Shown one piece after another: positions 24,367 to 32,430 of a stretch of 64,000 bases of DNA. Position 1 is the stretch's first letter; each line of letters begins with the position of its first letter. Below the pieces are notes generated by a model. The model did no database searches, had not been told where the DNA came from, and was given only the letters and a program-made list of their open reading frames with translations. Made by a program: the position numbers and the translations under genes. This stretch comes from Parabacteroides distasonis (GTDB lineage Bacteria > Bacteroidota > Bacteroidia > Bacteroidales > Tannerellaceae): the NCBI GenBank assembly GCA_021531385.1, contig JAFBIR010000001.1, forward strand, positions 1 through 64,000. Direction: 5' to 3'.

Positions 24367-25860
24367 CTACTTCCTCTCCATCGTCTGATAGATATAGTCC
24401 ATATCGACATGCTGGCGGACGAGGGCAGCGAGTTTGTCGTATTGCGTCTCCTTGAAGGCTTTGTAGTCGAAGGGAGCAGCGGAGGTGGCGGTGTCGAAAC
24501 CTGCGGCTAAGTGATCGAGCACGGTGGGGTTGTCTAAGATGCCATGCAGATAGCTCCCCCAGCAATGCTCATTGAGGTAACAACCATCTAATCGGCCATC
24601 TTCTAAGCGGGCGACGGGGGAGTAGTTCGCCTCCGCTAACGGTTCGGTGCGCCCCATGTGAATCTCGTAGCCCTCGCAGGGCGTCTCTTCAGCGGTGGGC
24701 AGGAAGGCGAAACGACTCTGACGGGTTACCTTCTCCGCTTCCAAGATGGTGCGTTGGGGCAGCAAACCCAAACCAGGGAGAGCAGGGATGCTTCCTTCGA
24801 TGCCCGTGGGATCCTCGATGCGTGCGCCCATCATCTGGTAACCACCACAGATACCGATTACCTTCTTGCCGGCTTTGTATGCCCGCACGATCGCCTCGGC
24901 GATGCCGTTGTTATGCAGCTGAAGGAGATCTCCCAAGGTGTTCTTCGAACCAGGTAAGAGGATGATGTCTGCCCGTTCGATCTCTTTCACGTTGTTGGTA
25001 TAGTAGGGATTGAAGCGGGGATCCATCTCTAATACGTCGAAATCAGTGAAGTTGGACATGCGTGCCACTTGGATGATGGCCACGTTGATCTTTCCCTCTC
25101 GGAAACCACCCTGTTTCCGGTCGAGCACAACCGAATCTTCCTGCTCAATCTGAATATCCTTGAACCAAGGGATCACACCGACCACAGGCACACCTGTCAG
25201 CTCATGCAACAGCTTGCGTCCCTCGTCGAACAAGGAGGCATCCCCCCGGAACTTATTAATGATGATTCCCTTCATAAGCGCTTTTTCCTCCGGACGCAAC
25301 AGGGCGATCGTGCCATAGACCGATCCAAACACGCCGCCTCGGTCAATGTCTGCCACCAAGTAGGTAGCGGCTTCCGCACGGAGGGCCATGCGCATATTGG
25401 TGATGTCGCGATCCCGCAGGTTCAGCTCCGAGATGCTGCCGGCTCCCTCCAACACGATCGGGTTATAGCGAGCGGCCAATCGTTGGAAAGCGGCTGTTGC
25501 GGCGTCGAAGAGTCGTTCTTTCTGTTGGTGCCGCCCGAAGTAATCCTTGGCGGAAAGGTTGCCGATTGGTTTGCCACAGAGCACCACTTGCGAGGTTTGG
25601 TCGCCAGTCGGTTTCAGTAACACAGGGTTCATGTCGGTATGCGGAGCGATACCGCACGCTTCGGCCTGCACCACTTGTGCCCGTCCCATCTCGCCCCCCT
25701 CTGGTGTCGAGTAGGAGTTAAGCGACATGTTCTGTGCCTTGAACGGAGCGGGTTGATAACCATCTTGCTTGAAGATACGGCAGAAGGCAGCGTTGATCAC
25801 GCTCTTGCCAGCGTCGGAACAGGTGCCGACAAACATAATGGGACGAAGCTGTTGTTTCAT
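24367..25860 (-). CDS. cobQ: Cobyric acid synthase
   Basis: A 497-residue glutamine-dependent amidotransferase that amidates four carboxylates of adenosylcobyrinic acid a,c-diamide in cobalamin synthesis. The N-terminal dethiobiotin-synthetase-like ATPase has GTCSDAGKS near residue 12, then FKAQNMSLNSY and LEGAGSISELNL. The C-terminal class I glutaminase has the nucleophile in VIGICGGYQMMG and the catalytic histidine in SYLHGILDN. Length is normal for the family. The gene is isolated from other cobalamin genes, with its own -7 box and no recognisable B12 riboswitch in its roughly 100-base upstream gap. Confidence 0.95.
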   Translation of the reverse strand: MKQQLRPIMFVGTCSDAGKSVINAAFCRIFKQDGYQPAPFKAQNMSLNSYSTPEGGEMGRAQVVQAEACGIAPHTDMNPVLLKPTGDQTSQVVLCGKPIGNLSAKDYFGRHQQKERLFDAATAAFQRLAARYNPIVLEGAGSISELNLRDRDITNMRMALRAEAATYLVADIDRGGVFGSVYGTIALLRPEEKALMKGIIINKFRGDASLFDEGRKLLHELTGVPVVGVIPWFKDIQIEQEDSVVLDRKQGGFREGKINVAIIQVARMSNFTDFDVLEMDPRFNPYYTNNVKEIERADIILLPGSKNTLGDLLQLHNNGIAEAIVRAYKAGKKVIGICGGYQMMGARIEDPTGIEGSIPALPGLGLLPQRTILEAEKVTRQSRFAFLPTAEETPCEGYEIHMGRTEPLAEANYSPVARLEDGRLDGCYLNEHCWGSYLHGILDNPTVLDHLAAGFDTATSAAPFDYKAFKETQYDKLAALVRQHVDMDYIYQTMERK

Positions 25861-25893
25861 TTTATACCATATATATTATTTAGGAACCGGACG

Positions 25894-25901
25894 CAAAAGT
25901 A
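25894..25901 (-). promoter_or_regulatory. -7 box upstream of cobQ
   Basis: TACTTTTG on the minus strand matches TAnnTTTG and lies 34 bases from the cobQ start. Confidence 0.5.
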
Positions 25902-25921
25902 CGTTTTTGCGGGGATTTTCT

Positions 25922-25929
25922 TATCTTTG
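25922..25929 (+). promoter_or_regulatory. -7 box upstream of the MgtC-family gene
   Basis: TATCTTTG is a perfect TAnnTTTG, 33 bases upstream of the ATG at 25962, divergent from the cobQ promoter. Confidence 0.5.
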
Positions 25930-25961
25930 TGAGCATGAATTTTCTTAAATAGCTTATACAC

Positions 25962-26609
25962 ATGTTGATAGAGATAACTATTCGGTTGTTTGTAGCGCTG
26001 TTGCTCGGTGGATTGATTGGCGTAGAGCGTGATTATCGTTCGAAAGACGCTGGTATTCGTACCCACTTTTTGGTGGCTTTAGGCAGCGCTTTGTTTTGTG
26101 TCGTCTCGCAATTTGGGTTTGGTGTGGATCTGAAAGATTCCTCTCGTGTGGCGGCGCAGGTTGTATCAGGCATCGGTTTCTTGGGAGCCGGCACAATTAT
26201 CTTTCAAAAAGATAAAAATGTAGTGAGAGGATTGACCACCGCAGCTGGTCTTTGGGTAACTGCGGCGATAGGCTTAGCTTGTGGAACGGGCATGTATGTA
26301 GCGGCAGCCATATCGACAGCCTTTGTGTTGGTCAGTTTGGAGGGAGTGAACTTGTTAATGCCCCATAGCAGTATGTCAACGGTTTATTTGACATTCACTT
26401 CCACCTCAAAGGAGAGTGTAAGGCGAGTCATTGAACAACTCAAGAAGGACTGTGTGGAACTTCATTCCTATGAATTGAAAGACCGGCGCTCCTCGAAGGG
26501 TGAGCTTTTCGAGGTTAGCGTGGAGATGCGTATGCAGCGTGGCCATACGGAGCAACTGCTCGGCTATCTGGATGAGTTCGACGAGGTGACGATCACCAGC
26601 ATAGAGTAG
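25962..26609 (+). CDS. MgtC/SapB family membrane protein
   Basis: A 215-residue protein. About four N-terminal membrane segments carry the MgtC family pattern LLLGGLIGVERDYRSKDAGIR and later VVSGIGFLGAGTIIFQKD and GLTTAAGLWVTAAIGLACG. The soluble C-terminal domain (residues 140-215) is ACT-like. Relatives such as Salmonella MgtC affect ATP synthase and adaptation to low magnesium, but in commensals the role is unclear. It stands alone between a divergent cobQ and a gene remnant. A hairpin follows its stop codon. Confidence 0.88.
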   Translation: MLIEITIRLFVALLLGGLIGVERDYRSKDAGIRTHFLVALGSALFCVVSQFGFGVDLKDSSRVAAQVVSGIGFLGAGTIIFQKDKNVVRGLTTAAGLWVTAAIGLACGTGMYVAAAISTAFVLVSLEGVNLLMPHSSMSTVYLTFTSTSKESVRRVIEQLKKDCVELHSYELKDRRSSKGELFEVSVEMRMQRGHTEQLLGYLDEFDEVTITSIE

Positions 26610-26633
26610 GGGTATTACTGCTGATAATACCCC
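26609..26633. terminator. Hairpin after the MgtC-family gene
   Basis: GGGGTATTA and TAATACCCC form a perfect 9-bp stem with a 7-base loop, starting in the stop codon. There is no strong T run, so termination is plausible but not certain. Confidence 0.45.
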
Positions 26634-26697
26634 TGCATATTCATCTCTCTCGCTGCGAAATAGTTGTATTTGTCCTCCTCCAAGGGATATATCTTGA
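26615..26697 (-). pseudogene. Possible C-terminal remnant of an unidentified gene
   Basis: The minus strand reads FKIYPLEEDKYNYFAAREMN then MQGYYQQ and a stop at 26615-26617. This is amino-acid-like sequence with typical coding character, but upstream the frame loses that character and has no start. It resembles the C-terminal ends of large exported Bacteroidetes proteins; the family is not identified. It may be a leftover of a deleted gene. The remaining stretch to 26794 holds only a promoter box. Confidence 0.3.
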
Positions 26698-26745
26698 AAA
26701 GCAAAAAGCTTCTATGAAGGGTGAGATAAGTATGGATATTTTGCG

Positions 26746-26753
26746 TACATTTG
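26746..26753 (+). promoter_or_regulatory. -7 box upstream of the 26795 operon
   Basis: TACATTTG matches TAnnTTTG, 42 bases before the ATG at 26795. Confidence 0.5.
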
Positions 26754-26794
26754 CGAATCTATAAAAAATGTAGACTTTTAAATATTTCGATCTC

Positions 26795-27913
26795 ATGGAG
26801 AAAGTAAATCAGCAGCCGGTGCGGTTGCAATCTTTGGATGCCCTTCGAGGCTTCGACATGCTCTTTATCATGGGCGGTGGCACGCTCTTGGTAGCTTTGG
26901 CTACCCTGTTTCCAACCCCCTTTTTTGAGGCGATCGCCGAGCAAACCCAACATGTGGACTGGAATGGGTGCCACATGGAGGATATGATCTTCCCGACTTT
27001 CCTCTTTATTGCGGGTATCTCTTTTCCCTTCTCGTTGGAGAAGCAGCGGCTGAGTGGCAAGGATGAGGGAGCGATCTTGCGCAAGATCATTCGCAGAGGT
27101 CTGACTTTGGTGTTGTTGGGCATTGTCTATAATGGCTTGCTGAATTTTGATTTCTCCACGCAACGCTACGCCAGTGTCTTGGGACGCATCGGTTTGGCTT
27201 GGATGTGTGCCGCTCTCCTGTTCGTTTATGTGCAGACGAAGAGTCGGGCATGGATCGCCGCCGCCCTCTTGATTGGCTATTGGTTGCTGTTGGCTTTCGT
27301 GCCGGCTCCCGATGCGAATGGAGCGGACAGCCTGACGATGGAGGGTTGCTTGGTAGGCTATGTGGATCGGCTGTTGTTGCCGGGACGGTTGCACCTGACC
27401 ATTCATGACCCAGAGGGCTTGCTCTCTACGTTGCCGGCTGTGGTGACGGCGATGCTCGGTATGTTCACGGGAGAGTTTATCAAGCAGCAGAAAGAGGGAC
27501 TGACGGAGACCCGCAAGGTGCTTTATCTGTTGATGGCTGGCCTTTCACTGATGGCGATCGGTTTGATTTGGAACCTCTTCTTCCCGATCAACAAGCAGAT
27601 CTGGAGCAGCTCTTTCGTTTGCTTCGTGGGTGGTATCTCCACACTGCTTTTCGCCCTGTTTTACTACATCATCGACGTGAAGAACCATCGTGGTTGGACG
27701 CTCTTCTTCCGGGTGATCGGAATGAACTCCATCACGATTTATTTGGCACAACGTTTCATCCGCTTCTCCTACACGAATGAGGCGCTGTTTGGCGGGTTGG
27801 CGAAGTTGATGCCGGAGTCCGCCCAACCTTTGGTGCTGGCGATCGGATATATCGCCGTATGTTGGGCATTTCTTTATTTCCTGTATAGACAAAAGATATT
27901 CTTGAAAGTATAA
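26795..27913 (+). CDS. HGSNAT/NagX-like membrane acyltransferase (DUF5009 type)
   Basis: A 372-residue integral membrane protein with about ten segments, opening with RLQSLDALRGFDMLFIMGGG. That signature is shared by heparan-alpha-glucosaminide N-acetyltransferases and the bacterial NagX/YeiB-related group. EDMIFPTFLFIAGISFPFSL and the C-terminal RVIGMNSITIYLAQRFIRFS also fit. The family moves an acetyl group from cytoplasmic acetyl-CoA to amino sugars on the far side of the membrane; which sugar is used here is unknown. The next gene starts within its stop codon (TAATG), so the two are translationally coupled. Confidence 0.83.
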   Translation: MEKVNQQPVRLQSLDALRGFDMLFIMGGGTLLVALATLFPTPFFEAIAEQTQHVDWNGCHMEDMIFPTFLFIAGISFPFSLEKQRLSGKDEGAILRKIIRRGLTLVLLGIVYNGLLNFDFSTQRYASVLGRIGLAWMCAALLFVYVQTKSRAWIAAALLIGYWLLLAFVPAPDANGADSLTMEGCLVGYVDRLLLPGRLHLTIHDPEGLLSTLPAVVTAMLGMFTGEFIKQQKEGLTETRKVLYLLMAGLSLMAIGLIWNLFFPINKQIWSSSFVCFVGGISTLLFALFYYIIDVKNHRGWTLFFRVIGMNSITIYLAQRFIRFSYTNEALFGGLAKLMPESAQPLVLAIGYIAVCWAFLYFLYRQKIFLKV

Positions 27914-29127
27914 TGGCTATGGAATCAATCAAACAAATCTATCGAATAGGACATGGTCCGTCGAGTAGTCATACGATGGCACCGATGCGTGCCGCACAGA
28001 TGTTCTTGGCTCGGAATGGCGAGGCAAAACGTTTTCAGGTGACATTATACGGCAGCTTAGCCGCTACGGGAAAAGGCCACATGACCGATGCCGCGATCTT
28101 GGAGGTATTGCAGCCGGTGGCTCTTACGGAGATTATCTGGGAGCCGAAGCTGTTCTTGCCTTTCCATCCGAATGGCATGCTGTTCGAGTCGTTTGCCGAG
28201 AATGGCGAACGCATGGAGGCTTGGACGGTGTATAGCATTGGTGGTGGAGCCTTGGCGAATGAGGCGTTCAACGAGTTGACCACCGCTGAGGTCTATGGGT
28301 TTCAGAAAATACAGGATATACAGGCATGGTGCGATCGCACGGGTTATTCCTTCTGGGAGTATGTGGAGCAATGTGAAGGTAAGGAGATCTGGGACTATCT
28401 CGCCGAAGTGTGGGAGGTGATGCAGGCGGCTGTGCGTCGTGGTTTGGAGACAGAGGGTATCCTTCCCGGTGGGTTAGGAATCCGTCGAAAAGCCTCCGAT
28501 TACATGATACGGGCAAAAGGGTATGGCAGTAGCATCAAGAGCCGCGGATTGGTCTATGCCTATGCGTTGGCGGTCTCTGAGGAGAATGCTTGTGGTGGTC
28601 AGATCGTGACGGCTCCCACGTGTGGCTCTTGTGGTGTGCTACCAGCTGTTCTGTTCCATTTGAAAGAGACCCGTGAGTTTCGTGATTCACGCATCCTGCG
28701 TGCGTTGGCAACGGCCGGTCTGTTTGGTAACGTGGTGCGTACGAACGCTTCTGTGTCAGGTGCTGAGGTAGGTTGCCAAGGAGAGGTAGGCGTAGCTTGT
28801 GCGATGGCGGCGGCTGCGGCCAGCCAGCTGTTTGGTGGTACGCCCGCACAGATCGAGTATTCGGCGGAGATGGGCTTGGAGCATCACTTAGGCTTGACCT
28901 GCGACCCGGTATGTGGCTTGGTGCAGATCCCCTGTATCGAGCGAAATGCCTTTGCGGCTGCCCGCGCCTTGGATGCCAACACCTATTCCAACTTCTCTGA
29001 TGGTAAGCATCGGGTGAGCTTCGATCAGGTGGTGCAGGTGATGCGAGAGACCGGACACGACCTGCCCAGCCTCTATAAGGAGACTTCGGAGGGTGGCTTG
29101 GCGAAGAATATCAATCATCCCTCTTAA
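27913..29127 (+). CDS. sdaA: L-serine dehydratase, iron-sulfur type
   Basis: A 404-residue L-serine ammonia-lyase giving pyruvate and ammonia. The N-terminal beta domain has the substrate motif IGHGPSSSHTMAPMRAA. The alpha domain carries 4Fe-4S cysteines in TAPTCGSCGVLP and CDPVCGLVQIPCIERN. Both domains are in one chain, as in E. coli SdaA. The ATG at 27913 overlaps the previous stop; an in-frame ATG at 27919 is an alternative. The coupling to a membrane acyltransferase has no obvious metabolic reason. Confidence 0.95.
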   Translation: MAMESIKQIYRIGHGPSSSHTMAPMRAAQMFLARNGEAKRFQVTLYGSLAATGKGHMTDAAILEVLQPVALTEIIWEPKLFLPFHPNGMLFESFAENGERMEAWTVYSIGGGALANEAFNELTTAEVYGFQKIQDIQAWCDRTGYSFWEYVEQCEGKEIWDYLAEVWEVMQAAVRRGLETEGILPGGLGIRRKASDYMIRAKGYGSSIKSRGLVYAYALAVSEENACGGQIVTAPTCGSCGVLPAVLFHLKETREFRDSRILRALATAGLFGNVVRTNASVSGAEVGCQGEVGVACAMAAAAASQLFGGTPAQIEYSAEMGLEHHLGLTCDPVCGLVQIPCIERNAFAAARALDANTYSNFSDGKHRVSFDQVVQVMRETGHDLPSLYKETSEGGLAKNINHPS

Positions 29128-29157
29128 TTCTTGACATCTACATAAATTGAATACAGT

Positions 29158-30156
29158 ATGAATGTAAAAACGTATTTGAAAGCGGCGTTAGCCTTGGCCT
29201 TGGTGGCGTGTGGGCAGCCGAAGCAGCCTGCCGCAGAGGAGGTGGTGCTGAGCGGTAACCCGGTATTTGAGGGTTGGTATGCCGATCCTGAGGGCATCAT
29301 CTATGACGATACCTATTGGATCTATCCCACGTGGAGCGATGTGTATGAGAAGCAGACTCATTTCGATTGTTTCTCTTCCAAGGATTTGGTTACTTGGACG
29401 AAGCATGCCAACATCATTGACACGACGGAGGTGAAATGGGCAAAACGAGCCATGTGGGCACCGGCTGTGATTCGCAAGGAGGGTAAGTATTACTTGTTTT
29501 TCGGTGCGAACGATGTGCATGAGGGCGAGATTGGGGGCATCGGTGTAGCGGTGAGCGACCGTCCGGAGGGTCCCTACAAGGATCTGTTGGGCAAACCGTT
29601 GATCAACGAGATTGTAAATGGGGCGCAACCCATCGACCAGTTTGTCTTCAAGGATGACGACGGCACCTATTATATGTATTACGGTGGCTGGGGGCATTGC
29701 AACATAGTGAAGTTGAATGCTGATTTCACTGGGTTGGTGCCGTTTGAGGATGGAACGATCTACAAGGAGGTGACACCTGATAGCTATGTGGAGGGGCCCT
29801 TTATGTTCAAGAAGCATGGCAAGTATTATTTCATGTGGAGCGAGGGTGGCTGGACGGGTCCGAATTACTCCGTGGCCTATGCGATTGCCGATTCGCCGTT
29901 CGGTCCCTTTGAGCGCATCGACAAGATCCTGCAACAGGACTCTACGGTAGCTACCGGTGCGGGTCATCATTCGGTCTTGCATGTGCCGAACACGGAGGAT
30001 TATTACATCGTTTATCACCGTCGTCCGTTGGGTGACACCGGGCGTGATCATCGGGTGACCTGCATCGACCGCATGACCTTTGATGCGAATGGCCGCATCA
30101 ATCCGGTGAAGATTACCTTTGAGGGCGTGGAGGCACGTCCGATCACCCTCAAATAA
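29158..30156 (+). CDS. GH43 family glycoside hydrolase lipoprotein
   Basis: A 332-residue exported enzyme. SPII signal MNVKTYLKAALALALVAC has its lipidated cysteine at residue 18. The five-bladed beta-propeller of GH43 is indicated by the catalytic base in GWYADPEG (Asp43), the pKa-modulating Asp in QPIDQFVFKDDDG and the general acid Glu in SYVEGPFMFK. Blades contain paired KYYLFFGAN, TYYMYYGGW and KYYFMWSEG motifs. The family acts mainly on arabinose- or xylose-containing glycans, sometimes on galactans; the actual linkage is not predictable here. The next gene starts in its stop codon. Confidence 0.9.
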   Translation: MNVKTYLKAALALALVACGQPKQPAAEEVVLSGNPVFEGWYADPEGIIYDDTYWIYPTWSDVYEKQTHFDCFSSKDLVTWTKHANIIDTTEVKWAKRAMWAPAVIRKEGKYYLFFGANDVHEGEIGGIGVAVSDRPEGPYKDLLGKPLINEIVNGAQPIDQFVFKDDDGTYYMYYGGWGHCNIVKLNADFTGLVPFEDGTIYKEVTPDSYVEGPFMFKKHGKYYFMWSEGGWTGPNYSVAYAIADSPFGPFERIDKILQQDSTVATGAGHHSVLHVPNTEDYYIVYHRRPLGDTGRDHRVTCIDRMTFDANGRINPVKITFEGVEARPITLK

Positions 30157-30701
30157 TGGGCTCGATGCGTATGAATCACTCTCGAATCATCAGTATGTTA
30201 TGTGGCCTGTTGCTGTTCTCCTTGGGGGTGGCAGCGCAGGCTGCTTCGGATGGAAACACCTACACCACGCCGGAGCGACTCTTCTACATCACCCGCAGCT
30301 TGAACAAGAATCTGGTCTGCTATGACTATCGGCTGACGGATGGCAAGCTCGACAAGAAAGATCCGATCCATGTCTATTGGGTCAATCGTGAGGAGAAGGT
30401 GGGCGAGAAAGAGGATATCAACTTCTTCCAACGCAAGATGGCCTATGGCTACAAGCAGGTGGAGAAGGGGGAGGATCGGGTGGTTTTCACCTTGACAGCC
30501 TATCCCAAGCGGCAAATGACCTTGACCGGCAGTGCGGCGAAAGGCTATCAGTGTTATGTGACGATCAGCGGCAAGCAGGCCGTGTTGCAATCCTTGTATG
30601 TCAAGACAAAGCCCGGCAATCCCATGAGCGTGGAGTATGTCGAGCTTCGGGGCGTGACAGTGGATGGGGGAGAGGCGGTTACGGAGCAGGTAAGGCCTTA
30701 A
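30156..30701 (+). CDS. Exported DUF4833 protein
   Basis: A 181-residue protein with an SPI signal (core IISMLCGLLLFSLGVAAQA) and the DUF4833 pattern LFYITRSLNKNLVCYDYRLT, then PIHVYWVNREEK and KPGNPMSVEYVELRG. The function of DUF4833 is not known. The start overlaps the GH43 stop (TAATG); later in-frame ATGs at 30165 and 30171 are also possible. Its TAA overlaps the stop codon of the convergent LytTR gene, sharing TTAA, so there is no room for a terminator between them. Confidence 0.8.
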   Translation: MGSMRMNHSRIISMLCGLLLFSLGVAAQAASDGNTYTTPERLFYITRSLNKNLVCYDYRLTDGKLDKKDPIHVYWVNREEKVGEKEDINFFQRKMAYGYKQVEKGEDRVVFTLTAYPKRQMTLTGSAAKGYQCYVTISGKQAVLQSLYVKTKPGNPMSVEYVELRGVTVDGGEAVTEQVRP

Positions 30702-31399
30702 TCACCTGCTAACTGCTGGATCACCTGCTCCAAGTATTTCTTACCGATGGGAAGCACCTTCCCATTTTTCACCAATGTCACCTCCGAACGTGAGTAACTG
30801 GCTATGCAGCGACGGGAGACTAAAAATGAGCGATGGATGCGGACAAATTCACCTTGTGGCAATTGCTCTTCTATGATCCGTAGTGGTATCTTGGAAAGTA
30901 GGGAGGTGCCGTCGGCGAAATGTACCTTGACGTAGTTATCGATGGACTCGACATAGAGTATCGTATCGATGGAAACTGTCACATTCTTGTAGTCTGACTT
31001 CAAGATCAGCTGGCGTACAGCCGATTCAGACACACGGAGCAGGTCGTGCATGCGCAACCATTGCTCGGCTTTCTGCATGGCCCGATCGAAACGCTCATAA
31101 AAATAGGGCTTGTGCAGGAAATCCACGGCATTCACCTCAAAGCCGTCCAAGGCATAGTGCGCATACGCTGTGGTAAAGATCAGGCAGCAAGAGGGAGGTA
31201 ACTGCTTAGCTAACTCGATTCCCGACGTACCATTCATCTCGATGTCGAGCAGTACGACATCGGGCAGCCATTCACGGATGCGTTGCATGCCCAAGCGGGG
31301 TGTGCTGAATGTCTCTAATGTGATACCTCCACGACGCGCACAGTAGCGTTCGATGATGCTCAGTGCGATGGGTTCGTCATCTATAGCGATTATTTTCAT
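30698..31399 (-). CDS. LytTR-family response regulator
   Basis: A 233-residue response regulator. The receiver domain (1-120) has the acidic pair in IIAIDDEP, the phosphoacceptor Asp in VVLLDIEMNG, the Thr in FTTAYA and the Lys in FLHKPY. The LytTR DNA-binding domain (about 135-230) has YVESIDNYVKVHF and FVRIHRSFLVS. It overlaps the sensor kinase gene by 4 bases and is the last gene of an esterase-kinase-regulator operon. LytTR regulators often control surface or export genes; the targets are not evident. Confidence 0.93.
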   Translation of the reverse strand: MKIIAIDDEPIALSIIERYCARRGGITLETFSTPRLGMQRIREWLPDVVLLDIEMNGTSGIELAKQLPPSCCLIFTTAYAHYALDGFEVNAVDFLHKPYFYERFDRAMQKAEQWLRMHDLLRVSESAVRQLILKSDYKNVTVSIDTILYVESIDNYVKVHFADGTSLLSKIPLRIIEEQLPQGEFVRIHRSFLVSRRCIASYSRSEVTLVKNGKVLPIGKKYLEQVIQQLAGD

Positions 31400-32427
31400 A
31401 TTGTTTCTTCTGTTAGTAGTTCCAGTCGGACACGGAATAGGCCATGCTCCTGTTCAATCTCCAACCGATGGTGTTCGGGGTACAACAGCTCTAACCTTCG
31501 ACGACAATTCGTGATACCCATACGGGCGGAATGTCCTGCTTCACGCCCAAAGGTGGAATTGACGACTTCAAAACAGAGTTTCTCCGCCCGTTGGTTCAGT
31601 TGGATATGGATGAAACAAGGGTCATCGGAAGAGATGCCGTATTTGAAGGCGTTCTCCACGAAGGTGATCAGCATCATAGGAGGAATAGGCATTTCTTCCC
31701 GCTCCACTTCGTGTGTGAAACGGATGTCTGCCAGTTCGTTCAGTCGTAGCTGCTGCAGGGCGATGTATTGTCCGATATAATCCACCTCTTCTGCCAAAGC
31801 GATGAATTCCCGATTGGCATTGTTATACATATATTTGGTCAGATTGATAAAACGTTCGAGGGTGATCTCCATCTTGTCAGATTGGGTGATTAGCAAGCCA
31901 TAGAGTGTGTTGAGTGTGTTGAAAAGGAAATGCGGATTGATCTGCGCTTTGTACAGGGCCAGTTCGGCCTTGTTGCGTTCATATTCCATCTCTGCCCGCG
32001 CCAGTTTCTGCCGATACACCTCTTTCAACATGCCTACGGCAAAGCAGAAGATAACGACTAAGATGTAGTGCAACCATATCGCTTGCTGGTTCTGTCGGAT
32101 GCCCCAGATGGGATAGGGATAGAGCTGACGCTGTTGCTGATGGATATGGTAAAGCGGAGAGGTGATCTCGTAGGCTGAGAAGAGAAAAGTGACCGCCAAA
32201 GAGAGCAATATCGCCACCACGGCCATCGTTCGCTTTTTACCTTTGATGAACAGGCGGGGAACGATGAAGTATTTATACAAGAAATAGGTGACATACAACC
32301 AGCCGACAAACGAACAGAAAAACAATGGATAGGTGCCCCACCATCTCTCCACCGGGAATGCGTAGATCACCAACGGTAGAAGGATGAAGCAGAACGCCAT
32401 ATCCATGTAAACGGTTATATGCCTCAT
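31396..32427 (-). CDS. LytS-type sensor histidine kinase
   Basis: A 343-residue membrane kinase with four N-terminal segments (about residues 10-140), then the His_kinase domain with the phosphoacceptor in QINPHFLFNTLN and an HATPase_c region with PPMMLITFVENAFKYG. There is no large periplasmic sensor domain, so the stimulus is probably sensed in or near the membrane. It is paired by a 4-base overlap with the LytTR regulator and lies 3 bases after the esterase gene. Confidence 0.92.
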   Translation of the reverse strand: MRHITVYMDMAFCFILLPLVIYAFPVERWWGTYPLFFCSFVGWLYVTYFLYKYFIVPRLFIKGKKRTMAVVAILLSLAVTFLFSAYEITSPLYHIHQQQRQLYPYPIWGIRQNQQAIWLHYILVVIFCFAVGMLKEVYRQKLARAEMEYERNKAELALYKAQINPHFLFNTLNTLYGLLITQSDKMEITLERFINLTKYMYNNANREFIALAEEVDYIGQYIALQQLRLNELADIRFTHEVEREEMPIPPMMLITFVENAFKYGISSDDPCFIHIQLNQRAEKLCFEVVNSTFGREAGHSARMGITNCRRRLELLYPEHHRLEIEQEHGLFRVRLELLTEETI

Positions 32428-32430
32428 ACT

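Noticed and set aside
25861-25961. B12 riboswitch upstream of cobQ
   Set aside because: Only about 100 bases separate cobQ from the divergent gene, promoter boxes fill part of it, and no B12-box sequence was seen.
29158-30701. Polysaccharide utilisation locus around the GH43 gene
   Set aside because: No SusC/SusD pair or glycan-sensing regulator is adjacent; the LytS/LytTR genes run in the opposite direction with an esterase.
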